Assembly (NCBI GenBank): GCA_030523775.1 | Contig: JAUNHW010000006.1 | Coordinates: 41,542 to 105,541, forward strand | DNA: 64,000 nt | Direction of reading: 5' to 3' | DNA from: Akkermansia sp. | GTDB taxonomy: Bacteria > Verrucomicrobiota > Verrucomicrobiia > Verrucomicrobiales > Akkermansiaceae | In this document: positions 40,304 through 48,683 of the stretch, one piece after another | How the letters are laid out: the number at the start of each line of letters is the position of its first letter | How positions within the stretch are numbered: position 1 is the stretch's first letter | The notes under the pieces: model-generated | What the model saw: only the letters and a program-made list of their open reading frames with translations | Told to the model about the DNA's origin: nothing | Databases searched by the model: none | Translations under genes and position numbers: made by a program

Positions 40304-41170
40304 ATGCCTAGAGTTGCCCTTATCCAGCAGGAGGCCGTGGCCGACCCCGCGGAGAACAAGCGCAGAACGGTTGCCGCCATCCGCGAGGCCGCCGCCGGCG
40401 GCGCGCAGATTGTCTGCACCCAGGAGATGTGCACCACGCAGTATTTCTGCCGCACGCAGGACTGCGCCCTGTTCGACACGGCGGACCCGATACCTGGGCC
40501 GTGGACAGACGAGCTGTGCGCGCTGGCCGGGGAGCTGGGGGTGGTGCTGGTGGTGGCGGGGTTCGAGAAGCGCGCCACCGGGCTGTACCACAACACGGCC
40601 TTTGTGGCGGATGCGGACGGGAAATTCCTGGGGGTGTACCGCAAGATGCACATCCCGCAGGACCCCGGGTTCGAGGAGAAATTCTACTTCACGCCCGGCG
40701 ATTTGGGCTACAGGTGCTTTGAGACGAAGTACGGGCGCATCGGTGTGCTCATCTGCTGGGACCAGTGGTACCCGGAGGCGGCGCGGCTCACCGCCATGGA
40801 GGGCGCGGAAATCATCTTCTACCCCACCGCCATCGGCTGGATTCCAGGCGAGGAACCGCTCTACGATGCCCAGCACTGCGCCTGGGAAACCGTGCAGCGC
40901 GGGCACGCCGTGGCCAACGCCTGCTACGTGTGCGCCGTGAACCGCTGCGGCACGGAGGGCGAAACCACCTTCTGGGGCCAGTCCTTCGCCGCGGACTTCT
41001 GCGGCCAGGTGATAGCCAAGGCGCCCGTGAAGGAGCGCTGCGTCCTGTACGCGGATTTGGATTTGGACGCCCTGGAGGACCACCGCCGCATCTGGCCCTT
41101 CTTCCGTGACCGCCGCATCGATTCCTACGGCGGCATCACCCGCCGCTGGGGAAAGGACGGCGGCTGCTGA
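40304..41170 (+). CDS. aguB: N-carbamoylputrescine amidase (nitrilase superfamily)
   Basis: The 288-residue protein has the nitrilase catalytic triad: Glu41 (CTQEM), Lys114 (YRKMHIP) and Cys151 (LICWDQWYPEAAR). The stretch KMHIPQDPGFEEKFYFTPGD is the signature of AguB, which hydrolyses N-carbamoylputrescine to putrescine, CO2 and ammonia, the last step of the arginine/agmatine route to polyamines. The partner agmatine deiminase (aguA) is not next to it. hrpA follows after 6 nt and is probably co-transcribed. The specific substrate is inferred from this signature. Confidence 0.9.
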   Translation: MPRVALIQQEAVADPAENKRRTVAAIREAAAGGAQIVCTQEMCTTQYFCRTQDCALFDTADPIPGPWTDELCALAGELGVVLVVAGFEKRATGLYHNTAFVADADGKFLGVYRKMHIPQDPGFEEKFYFTPGDLGYRCFETKYGRIGVLICWDQWYPEAARLTAMEGAEIIFYPTAIGWIPGEEPLYDAQHCAWETVQRGHAVANACYVCAVNRCGTEGETTFWGQSFAADFCGQVIAKAPVKERCVLYADLDLDALEDHRRIWPFFRDRRIDSYGGITRRWGKDGGC

Positions 41171-41176
41171 CCCACC

Positions 41177-44100
41177 GTGCCCGAATCCCGCTTCCAGTAC
41201 CCGGACCTGCCCATTTCCCGCAAGCGGCGGGAGATAGCGGAGGCCCTGCGCCGCAACCGCGTGGTGGTGGTGGTGGGCGAGACCGGCAGCGGCAAGACCA
41301 CCCAGCTGCCCAAGATTGCCCTGGAGGTGGCCGGCGAGCGCCGCGGCCGCCTGGGCTGCACCCAGCCCCGCCGCCTGGCCGCCGTGGCCGTGGCACGCCG
41401 CATCGCGGATGAACTGAACGGCGAGGTGGGAGGTTTCGTGGGCTACCAGGTGCGTTTCGACGACCACACCGGGCCTGAGACGCGCATCAAGATGATGACG
41501 GACGGCATCCTGCTGGCGGAGACGCAGAACGACCCCGACCTGCGGCAGTACCACACCATCATCCTGGACGAGGCGCACGAGCGCAGCCTGAACATCGATT
41601 TCCTGCTCGGCTACATGAAGCTGCTGCTGGCGCGGCGGCGGGACTTGAAGCTCATCATCTCCTCCGCCACCATGGACGCCGCCGCCTTCTCGGAATTCTT
41701 CGATGGCGCACCCGTGGTCAACGTGGAGGGCCGCACCTACCACGTGGACCTGCACTACATGCCCCCGCGCAACACCGAGGAGGAGCTGGCGGACCACGTC
41801 TGCCGCGCCGTGGAATGGCTTTCCGAATACGACTCCAAGGGCGATGTGCTGGTGTTCCTTCCGGGCGAGCGCGAGATCCGCGACTGCGCGGACGCGCTGG
41901 GCATGATGGACCTTCCGCGCACGGACATCCTGCCGCTCTTCGCGCGCCTGGGGCTGGCGGACCAGCAGCGCATCTTCCATCCCGCCAAGGGGCGCCGCCG
42001 CATCGTGCTCGCCACCAACGTGGCGGAGACATCCCTCACCATTCCCGGCATCATCTACGTCATCGACAGCGGCGTGGCCCGCATCTCGCGCTACCTGCCG
42101 GGGCGGCAAATCCAGCGCTTGCAAATCGAACCCATCTCGCAGGCCAGCGCCCGCCAGCGCGCGGGGCGCTGCGGCCGCGTGACGGAGGGCGTCTGCATCC
42201 GCCTGTACTCGCAAACGGATTTCGAGACGCGAGACGCCTACACGGACCCGGAAATCAAGCGCAGCGCGCTGGCGGGCGTCATCCTGCGCATGGCGGATTT
42301 GCACCTGCCGCCTCTGGGAGAGTTCCCGCTGCCGGACCCGCCCAGCCCGCGTCTCGTCAGCGAGGGCTACAGAAGTTTGCGCGAAATCGGCGCCATCGAC
42401 CGCAAGAAGGAGCTCACCGACACCGGCCGCAAGCTCGCGCGCCTGCCGCTGGACCCGCGTCTGGGGCGCATGCTGCTGGAGGCGCGCCACCAGCAGGCCT
42501 TGCCGGAGATACTGGTGATGGTGGCGGGGCTGAGCATCATGGACCCGCGGGAGAGGCCGCAGGAGGAGGCCGCGCAGGCGGACCAGGCGCACGCGCAATG
42601 GAAGGACGCGGACAGCGACTTCCTGGGCATGCTGAAGCTGTGGCGCGCCACGCTGGCGTTCCGGGAGCACCACCGCATGCGCCGCAACCAGCTGCGCAAG
42701 TGGTGCACAAAAAACTACGTGAGCTACCTGCGCATCATGGAGTGGCACAACCTGGTGCTGGACCTCACGCTCGCGCTGCAGCAGAACCTGCGCTGGCGTA
42801 TCCCCGCCCTGCCGCCGGAGGACAAACAGGCCACGCCGGAGATGATCCACCGCTCCCTGCTGGCGGGCGCGCCGCTGCAAATCGGCTTCTGGCGCGCGGA
42901 CGACAAGGTGTACCGCGGTGCCAACGGGCGGGAGTTCTCCGTGTTCCCCGGCAGCGGGCTCTTCCGCCGCCAGAAGCGCCCGGAGTGGCTCATGGGCGCG
43001 GAGCTGGTGGAAACCAGCCGCCTCTTCATGCGCCGCTGCGCCGTGCTTGACCCCAAGTGGGTGGAGCAGGTCGCACCGCAGCTCTGCTCCTACCACGCCT
43101 ACGACGCCGCCTGGGACAAGGCCGCCGGCGTGGTCTACGCCAAGGAGCGCGTCACCTGCGGCGGCCTCACCATCGTGGACAGCCGCCGCGTGAGCTACGC
43201 CCGCTACAACCCCGCCGCCGCACGCGAAATCATGATACGCGACGGCATCATGGCCATGGAGCTGCGCGACACCCCGCCGTTCCTGGCGCACCTGCAAGAC
43301 ATGCGGGAGGCCGTGCGGGAGGCGGAATCCAAGCTGCGGCGGCGCGACCTGGTGTGGTGCGCGGAGGGCGTGTACCGGTTCTTCGACGAGCGCATCCCCA
43401 CCGACATCAACAGCGAGAAGGCCCTGCGCGCCTGGCGCGAGAAGGTGGAGGCACGCAAGCCCAAAACACTCTTCATTCCGTACGAGGACTGCATCTACCC
43501 CGGCGAGGACGACACCCCCGCCGACCTCTATCCCGACGAGCTGCACGCCGCCGGGCAGGACTACCCCGTGTACTACAACCACGCGCCCTGCGAGGAAGAC
43601 GACGGCGTGACCATCGGCGTGCATATCGACCAGCTGGAGGATTTCCCGGACTACCTGCCGGACTGGGGCGTTCCGGCGCACCTGGCGCAGCGCGCGGAGA
43701 TGCTGCTGCGCAGCCTGCCCAAGGACCTCCGCAATTTCCTGATGCCGATGGCGGAATCCGCAGCGGACTTCTTCGAGGAATGGTACGACCGCGAGCCGGA
43801 CCGCCCGCTGGCGCAGGCGCTGGCGGAGTTCGCCGCCCGCCGCACGGGCAAGTTCTGCAACGCCTCGCAGTTCGACATGCAGAAGCTGCCGCCCGAATTC
43901 ATCACCAAAATCTGGGTGTGCGACGATGCCGGCAACGAGCTGGCGCTCGGCACCGATGTGGCCGCCCTGCGCGAGCGCCTGGCCGACTACCGCCAGCGCC
44001 GCTTCCGCAAGAAGGCCAACCGCGGGTTCTCGTCCACCCCCATGACCCGCTGGGATTGCGGCACCCTGCCCGACACCGTGGACGTGGGCAACGGCGAGGG

Positions 44101-44893
44101 ATTCCCCGCCCTGCAGGACGACAGCGAGCGCGTGCGCGTGCACGTGTTCCCATCGCGCGAGGAAGCGGACTTCGCGCATCTCGCGGGCGTGCGGAGGCTC
44201 GTGCTCATCCGCTGCGCGGATTTCGTCAACAGCATCCGCAAGCGCATGCCCATCACCTCCATGGAGGCCAAGCTGGCCATGACCACCGTGGGCGCCAAGC
44301 CCAAGGGCAACGTGGCGGACACCCTGCACGCCGCCGTGAACCTCTGCCTGCCCAGCCCCCTGCCCCGCACGCAGGAGCAGTTCGACGCCGCTTGCACACG
44401 CGTGCGCGAAAACCTGTACGACACCCTCTCCGGCCCGCTCGCCAAGCTCTGGGAGCAGCTTGCCGCCGCCGACCAGGAGCTGCGCGAATACACCCTCACC
44501 GCGCGCGACCGCTTCGCCCGGCAAATCGCCGCAGACCTCCAGCAGCAGTGGTCCTGGCTCACCAGGGAGGGCGCACTAGCCGCCCTCTCGCACGATTCAT
44601 TCAACGACCACGCCCGCTTCCTGCGCGGTTTCCGTGAGCGCATACGCCGCATCAGGGAGCAGCCCGCCGCACGCGAGCTGGAGCGCATCCAGTCCGTTTC
44701 AGACGTGGTGCCGCCATCCTTCCCGGAGCAGTTTGCCAAGCATCCCGCATCTGCCGCCTACCACCGTTTCGGCGTGCTTCTCCAGGAATTCCGCCTCACC
44801 GTTTTCGCCCCGGCACTGGCCCAAAAGGGACGCGCCTCCACCAAGAAAATCCAGGCCGCCGCACTGGCGCTGCAGGGGGTGCAGGGCGGCTGA
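41177..44893 (+). CDS. hrpA: ATP-dependent RNA helicase HrpA
   Basis: The 1238-residue DEAH-box helicase has motif I GETGSGKTTQ (residues ~34-43), CTQPRRLAA (Ia), the DEAH box in ILDEAHERS, SAT (III), LVFLPGEREI (IV), TNVAETSLTIPGI (V) and QRAGRCGR (VI). These are followed by the HA2 and OB-fold regions and the long HrpA-specific C-terminal domain (starting near FLMPMAESAADFFEEW). HrpA unwinds RNA and has been linked to rescue of stalled ribosomes in E. coli. The start is GTG at 41177, 6 nt after the amidase stop; no upstream ATG is in frame. Length is close to the E. coli protein (1300). Confidence 0.94.
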   Translation: MPESRFQYPDLPISRKRREIAEALRRNRVVVVVGETGSGKTTQLPKIALEVAGERRGRLGCTQPRRLAAVAVARRIADELNGEVGGFVGYQVRFDDHTGPETRIKMMTDGILLAETQNDPDLRQYHTIILDEAHERSLNIDFLLGYMKLLLARRRDLKLIISSATMDAAAFSEFFDGAPVVNVEGRTYHVDLHYMPPRNTEEELADHVCRAVEWLSEYDSKGDVLVFLPGEREIRDCADALGMMDLPRTDILPLFARLGLADQQRIFHPAKGRRRIVLATNVAETSLTIPGIIYVIDSGVARISRYLPGRQIQRLQIEPISQASARQRAGRCGRVTEGVCIRLYSQTDFETRDAYTDPEIKRSALAGVILRMADLHLPPLGEFPLPDPPSPRLVSEGYRSLREIGAIDRKKELTDTGRKLARLPLDPRLGRMLLEARHQQALPEILVMVAGLSIMDPRERPQEEAAQADQAHAQWKDADSDFLGMLKLWRATLAFREHHRMRRNQLRKWCTKNYVSYLRIMEWHNLVLDLTLALQQNLRWRIPALPPEDKQATPEMIHRSLLAGAPLQIGFWRADDKVYRGANGREFSVFPGSGLFRRQKRPEWLMGAELVETSRLFMRRCAVLDPKWVEQVAPQLCSYHAYDAAWDKAAGVVYAKERVTCGGLTIVDSRRVSYARYNPAAAREIMIRDGIMAMELRDTPPFLAHLQDMREAVREAESKLRRRDLVWCAEGVYRFFDERIPTDINSEKALRAWREKVEARKPKTLFIPYEDCIYPGEDDTPADLYPDELHAAGQDYPVYYNHAPCEEDDGVTIGVHIDQLEDFPDYLPDWGVPAHLAQRAEMLLRSLPKDLRNFLMPMAESAADFFEEWYDREPDRPLAQALAEFAARRTGKFCNASQFDMQKLPPEFITKIWVCDDAGNELALGTDVAALRERLADYRQRRFRKKANRGFSSTPMTRWDCGTLPDTVDVGNGEGFPALQDDSERVRVHVFPSREEADFAHLAGVRRLVLIRCADFVNSIRKRMPITSMEAKLAMTTVGAKPKGNVADTLHAAVNLCLPSPLPRTQEQFDAACTRVRENLYDTLSGPLAKLWEQLAAADQELREYTLTARDRFARQIAADLQQQWSWLTREGALAALSHDSFNDHARFLRGFRERIRRIREQPAARELERIQSVSDVVPPSFPEQFAKHPASAAYHRFGVLLQEFRLTVFAPALAQKGRASTKKIQAAALALQGVQGG

Positions 44894-44901
44894 GCGGCGC
44901 G

Positions 44902-45519
44902 TTACTTGCCCTTGGTGAGTTTTTTCCAGTTGCCGATGATTTGCGGTGCGCGGTCGATGCTGATGAGGTTGCCCGCGGCATCCACCAGAATGGCGGTGGG
45001 CACGGAATGGGTGTCGCGGTAGCCCGGAAGCTTTTGCGTTTCCGAGGTGACGTTGCCCATGAGGCAGGGGAAATCCCCCTTGTTGCGCTTCATGAAATGC
45101 TTGGCGCTTTCCTGATCATTGTCCGCGCTCACCATGATGAGCTGCACGTCCTGCTTGAGCATTTGCGGGTACTCCTTCACCACGTTCGGCATCTCGCGGT
45201 TGCAGGGGCCGCACCATCCCGCGGTGGTCAGGTAGATGTAGAACTTGGCATCATAGCGGGGTTTGGTGGGGGTGATGAAGTTTACGCCCTTGAGCGCTTC
45301 CCCCACCACATTGCCCGCAGGCTGCTCCGCGGCCGGGGCGGCTTCAGGTGTCTCTGCGGCGGGTGCAGCCGCTTCTTCCTTCTTGTCCTTTTTCTTCTTC
45401 TTCTTGTCGGCCTTCTTGGCGGCGGTCGGCTTGGTGTTCGCGGTATCGGCCGCCATGGCGGCGGGCACGGCAAGCGCCAGCGCGGCGCCCAGGGCAAGGT
45501 AAAGGAACGGATGTTTCAT
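44902..45519 (-). CDS. Exported thioredoxin-like protein with CGPC motif
   Basis: The 205-residue protein has a signal peptide (LALGAALALAVPAAMAA), a Lys-rich then Ala/Pro-rich linker of ~50 residues (KKADKKKKKKDKKEE), and a TlpA/ResA-like thioredoxin domain with TTAGWCGPCNREMPNV (Cys103, Cys106) and the cis-Pro region HSVPTAILVDAAG. It probably reduces or shuffles disulfides outside the cytoplasm, for example in cytochrome c maturation; no such partner is adjacent. It is related in layout to the 13671 gene. The first ATG after a consensus-like promoter is used. Confidence 0.88.
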   Translation of the reverse strand: MKHPFLYLALGAALALAVPAAMAADTANTKPTAAKKADKKKKKKDKKEEAAAPAAETPEAAPAAEQPAGNVVGEALKGVNFITPTKPRYDAKFYIYLTTAGWCGPCNREMPNVVKEYPQMLKQDVQLIMVSADNDQESAKHFMKRNKGDFPCLMGNVTSETQKLPGYRDTHSVPTAILVDAAGNLISIDRAPQIIGNWKKLTKGK

Positions 45520-45529
45520 CACGCCGCAA

Positions 45530-45558
45530 ATTCTAGCGCATACAATCCGCGCTGTCAA
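45530..45558 (-). promoter_or_regulatory. Promoter of the CGPC thioredoxin-like gene
   Basis: Minus strand: TTGACA (consensus), 17 nt, TAGAAT, then 10 nt to the ATG. Confidence 0.65.
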
Positions 45559-45587
45559 CGCTAAGACGCCACGCTTCCCGCGCGGCC

Positions 45588-45603
45588 ACACATGTGTCCC
45601 AAT
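45588..45603. repeat. Partial copy of the 41-nt direct repeat core
   Basis: ACACATGTGTCCCAAT shares CACATGTGTCCCAAT with both copies of the 16760/17648 repeat, 28 kb away. Confidence 0.6.
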
Positions 45604-45610
45604 GATGATC

Positions 45611-45646
45611 TACGCGGCTTTGCCGCCTAAATTTCAAAATAGTACA
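45611..45646 (-). repeat. 3'-end repeat element, copy F
   Basis: On the minus strand, directly after the stop of the IdeS-like gene: ATGTACTATTTTGAAATTT followed by a hairpin GCGGC-aaa-GCCGC. It is truncated to the second half of the tandem part. Confidence 0.55.
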
Positions 45647-47668
45647 TCACTTGCGGCGTCTGCGCGCGGCAAGCGCGCAGAGCGCCAGCAAGCTCAATGT
45701 GCCCGTGGCGGGTTCCGGAACCGGGGGCGCCGCCTGATACAGGCCCACATTCAAGGTGGCGTTCATGACTATGGCGCAGCCATCACTGCCGTAAAACTCT
45801 ATGTTCTGGATTGTAATCGCCGCTTGAATCCTGTTGGCCACAATGTCCGCTTCCTCCGAGTTGAGCTCAAAGCGGGTCCTGAGCTCCAGCTCATCGAGAT
45901 GCGACTGGTAACTCATCGATAAAAGCGGGCTGACGCTGCTCAACCCGTCCAAAAAGTAGACTTGGTTCAGGGTGACCGTAAAGTTGGTGTCCAAGGCATC
46001 GGTCAAGTCGTTCACATGGGCACTCTTTTCCAAGAGGCTGGAACCCAGGACGAACACAATCTCATCCGGGTTCAAGGTGACGCCCTTGTTGCTCATTTGA
46101 ATGTTGGAATACGAGCCGGAACCCCACCCATAGCTCGTTTCGGTGGCTTGGTTAAACCATCTGTTCGGTATGTCGTCTATGCTGAACTCCATGGTGCCGC
46201 CTTCCACGACCAGTTCATCCGTGTAGGTTTGCCTGCCGGGGGAGTTGCCCACGACGAGGGTGCCGCCTGTCTCCATCTTCACCTTGCCGAACTTGCCGGA
46301 GCCCTTCAGCACGCCGCCATCTTCAATCTCGCACTGGGTGAAAAGCTGGGCTGCGCTGCTGCGCTTCATTTCGGCAACGCCGCCATCGCTGAGTGTCAAC
46401 GTGCCGGCCGTGCCCGCGTTCACCAGGCGGCCCTTCCCGGAAACCGCCACATTGCCCAGGCTGCCGCGGTTGATGACATCGCCCTCCCGAACATCCAAGT
46501 TCGCAGGGGCGGCGCCTTCCTGGCCTGTGGGCGTCTGCTGGATTTCGAGCGTTCCCGCGCCTGTCTTAAGCAGCGTGTTGTTGCCGGTCGCCTGGCCTAC
46601 AACCAGCTTGGAGCCGGCCTTCACATCAAGCGTGTTGGTGCCGGCGCCATTCACGCACAGCCTCTCAGCCGTGTGTACACCCTCCACGGTCAGCAGGCGG
46701 TTCTGCGTTCCGCGGCTGCCGTCGTAGATGATGTCGTTCACCAACTGCGTGCCCGACAGCGTGACCCCCTCACCGTTCACTGCCTGCTTCATGACGATGT
46801 TGCCGCTCTCGGGGTCCCGGTAGTTGAAGTAGTTGATGTCGTTGCTCAGCCTGGAGTTCAACACCGTGAAGGATTCGATGGAGCTTTGGGTGGAGCCGGA
46901 CTTGACGAACATCGTCCCGCTTGTATTGGGCTGGATGCCGACCTTCGTGAGCTCCGTCTTGTCATCGTCGGAGTCCGTCAGATACAGGGCGGTGAGCAAG
47001 CCGCTTTCCGTATCGTAGACCGCACCCCAGACCGTCACGGCATGCCCCATGGTGCCTGAGGTCGTATACGGGGAAGGGGTTACCCAGGACAATCCCACGC
47101 CATAGCCCTGGCTGATGGCGCTGACAAGGGAGGACGACATTTCTTTCAAGTTGGACCCCACGGGGGAGATGGTGTAGAGATCCCGGCCCTCCACAATGCC
47201 TTGCCAGAGGGAGCCCTTGTAAAAACCTCCATCCTCGCGCTTCAGGGTTGCCTCGCCATGCACAAAGTCTCCTATCCGCCCCTTCAGCTCCTTCTCGCCC
47301 AGCCCTTTCCCGTAATCGCCGTCCAACCACCAGTGCAGCCCCTGGCCAATGTCCCCGCCTTCGTTGTCAAAGGTAAGCCTGTACGTGTTCCACACATCTG
47401 CCAGCTCCGTGGGTGCCCGGTCGGGGATAAACTCCGCATTCTGCTGCTGCCACCAGGTAACTATGTTGCTGCATGTGGCGGCCCAGCACTGCAGGCCATC
47501 GCTGTAGGAGCCCCACCGCTTGTTCGCGTCCAGCCAGCCGTCCGCCGTTTGGGTTTCCTCGTTCCACACCCCCTTCACCCAATAGGTCTGAGTTTCCGCC
47601 TTCGAGTTCATGGGAACCATCGGCATCAGCGCGGCAATCAGCGCAAGGAGTGTCAGTGTCTTTTTCAT
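45647..47668 (-). CDS. IdeS/Mac-type cysteine endopeptidase with PEP-CTERM-like tail
   Basis: The 673-residue protein has a signal peptide (LLALIAALMPMVPMNSKA), then a ~230-residue domain matching streptococcal IdeS (family C66). YWVKGVW parallels VWTKGV. LQCWAATCSNIVTWW parallels LLCGAATAGNMLHWW, with catalytic Cys61. MGHAVTVWGAVYD parallels SHVINLWGADFN, with His209, and YLTDSDDD parallels YVTDSDAN, with Asp232/Asp234. The His-Asp spacing differs by one residue from IdeS, and a Lys lies 11 residues before the Cys (10 in IdeS). Residues ~340-600 are beta-rich autotransporter-type repeats (LLKTGAGTLEIQ). The end is PVPEPATGTLSLLALCALAA plus RRRRK. IdeS cleaves the IgG hinge; the substrate here is unknown. 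Confidence 0.87.
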   Translation of the reverse strand: MKKTLTLLALIAALMPMVPMNSKAETQTYWVKGVWNEETQTADGWLDANKRWGSYSDGLQCWAATCSNIVTWWQQQNAEFIPDRAPTELADVWNTYRLTFDNEGGDIGQGLHWWLDGDYGKGLGEKELKGRIGDFVHGEATLKREDGGFYKGSLWQGIVEGRDLYTISPVGSNLKEMSSSLVSAISQGYGVGLSWVTPSPYTTSGTMGHAVTVWGAVYDTESGLLTALYLTDSDDDKTELTKVGIQPNTSGTMFVKSGSTQSSIESFTVLNSRLSNDINYFNYRDPESGNIVMKQAVNGEGVTLSGTQLVNDIIYDGSRGTQNRLLTVEGVHTAERLCVNGAGTNTLDVKAGSKLVVGQATGNNTLLKTGAGTLEIQQTPTGQEGAAPANLDVREGDVINRGSLGNVAVSGKGRLVNAGTAGTLTLSDGGVAEMKRSSAAQLFTQCEIEDGGVLKGSGKFGKVKMETGGTLVVGNSPGRQTYTDELVVEGGTMEFSIDDIPNRWFNQATETSYGWGSGSYSNIQMSNKGVTLNPDEIVFVLGSSLLEKSAHVNDLTDALDTNFTVTLNQVYFLDGLSSVSPLLSMSYQSHLDELELRTRFELNSEEADIVANRIQAAITIQNIEFYGSDGCAIVMNATLNVGLYQAAPPVPEPATGTLSLLALCALAARRRRK

Positions 47669-47726
47669 TGCTGTGGAGAAAGGTTGAAGGCTCGGCGCCC
47701 CATACGGGCGCACAGTTTGATTCTTC

Positions 47727-47755
47727 ATTCTACCATCCCTCCCATACAGGAGCAA
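47727..47755 (-). promoter_or_regulatory. Promoter of the IdeS-like gene
   Basis: Minus strand: TTGCTC, 17 nt, TAGAAT preceded by GG; leader about 55 nt. Same type as the other surface protein promoters. Confidence 0.6.
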
Positions 47756-47832
47756 GAAAAAACGCAAGGTTCCGCGGAATTTCACGGTTTTGTCGCATGG
47801 CTGAAACGGGCTGCTTGGGCATGAAAGCGGGC

Positions 47833-48138
47833 TTATTGCCGCGGAGCCGGGTGCTTCTTCATGAGCTCGCGAATCCTGTTCTCTCGGGTGGCGGGAATGG
47901 TAGTGTAGAACATCAGCCAGCGGTCGACGGTTTTGGGGGTCACTTGGCATTGCTCTGCCAGCCATGCCCTGTCCTTGTGCAAGGCTTCCAGCCAGCTTGA
48001 GATTTCGCTTTTGAGGTCTTCTTGAATCGGCGGGATAAAGAGCCCTCCAAGATGTTGGAACACCAACGGTTCGGTGGGGACATGCTTCGCGGGTGGCAGT
48101 GACGGCTTCTCGGCGTTTTTGCACGGGGTAATTTTCAT
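47833..48138 (-). CDS. Small HTH-like protein upstream of the IdeS-like gene
   Basis: The 101-residue product has a Pro-rich N-terminus and a helical C-terminal half. One stretch, DRAWLAEQCQVTPKTVDRWL, reads like an XRE-type helix-turn-helix: turn at the QVTP position, second helix KTVDRWL. This would be a DNA-binding domain of the Cro/CI type. No confident family is named. The frame continues upstream to ATG 48234, which lies just after a consensus-like promoter; that start would add 32 residues of unclear nature, so 48138 is given as the conservative start. It is 164 nt upstream of and in the same orientation as the IdeS-like gene, so a regulatory link is possible. Confidence 0.6.
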   Translation of the reverse strand: MKITPCKNAEKPSLPPAKHVPTEPLVFQHLGGLFIPPIQEDLKSEISSWLEALHKDRAWLAEQCQVTPKTVDRWLMFYTTIPATRENRIRELMKKHPAPRQ

Positions 48139-48247
48139 TGCTGATAGGGGTGGGTTTCTAAAGAAGCCATGGAATCCACAAGCAACGCGCCGGGTCCCTT
48201 TAAACCCGATCTTTTGCGTCAGGTGGTGAACCATGGCTTCGCGGCAC

Positions 48248-48275
48248 ATACTATCACCTCCGCATGCCTTGTCAA
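48248..48275 (-). promoter_or_regulatory. Promoter of the HTH-like gene
   Basis: Minus strand: TTGACA (consensus), 16 nt, TAGTAT. ATG 48234 follows 13 nt after the -10 box. Confidence 0.6.
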
Positions 48276-48290
48276 GCGTTATGTAAAAAT

Positions 48291-48455
48291 GAGCATGCCC
48301 TGCGGGCATGCGGGCTGGGGGCGGGTGGAGTATGGTCTTCCCCTTCGGGCCGCCCCCCTCGTCCCCAGCTGCGCTGGGGATACCCGCCAAGGGCAAGCCA
48401 CGCCCATGACACCGGAACGGGCTTCGCCGTTCCTTGCGTCATGGGGCTGAATCCC
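48291..48455. repeat. Cluster of REP-like hairpins
   Basis: Short palindromes in series: GCATGCCC-t-GCGGGCATGC, CCCCAGC-tgc-GCTGGGG, and a nested one in which CCCATGAC (48403) pairs with GTCATGGG (48438) around GGAACGG-gcttcg-CCGTTCC. No gene. Similar in style to the 16801-17647 block. Confidence 0.65.
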
Positions 48456-48465
48456 AACTCCAAAC

Positions 48466-48496
48466 AAAAATGCCCAGCGTAAAGCTGGGCATTTTT
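48466..48496 (-). terminator. Terminator of tRNA-His
   Basis: 13-bp stem AAAAATGCCCAGC / GCTGGGCATTTTT with a 5-nt loop. On the minus strand it lies just after tRNA-His and ends in TTTTTG. Confidence 0.85.
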
Positions 48497-48500
48497 ATCG

Positions 48501-48573
48501 GGTGGAGTATGGGATTCGAACCCATGACAACCGGAACCACAATCCGGGGCTCTACCGCTGAACTAACTCCACC
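48501..48573 (-). tRNA. tRNA-His (anticodon GUG)
   Basis: Minus strand: acceptor stem GTGGAGT/ACTCCAC with the extra G at -1 opposite C73, which is specific for tRNA-His. Anticodon arm CCGGA-TTGTGGT-TCCGG with anticodon GTG; T arm with GGTTCGAATCC. CCA not encoded. Confidence 0.96.
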
Positions 48574-48683
48574 ATTACAACGGAAGGTTGCTGGGTGAGT
48601 TTAGCGTGTTTTGCGTGGAATGCAAGACTAAAGTTGCAAGCCCGGTGATTTTTTTTGCGGTTGCAGCGCGGGAGCGGGGGCGT

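Noticed and set aside
40262..44524. A 1420-codon open frame antisense to hrpA
   Set aside because: It is a shadow frame: in this GC-rich, third-position-biased DNA the opposite strand stays open over real genes. HrpA on the plus strand has all helicase motifs; the antisense product has only low-complexity His/Ala/Gly sequence.
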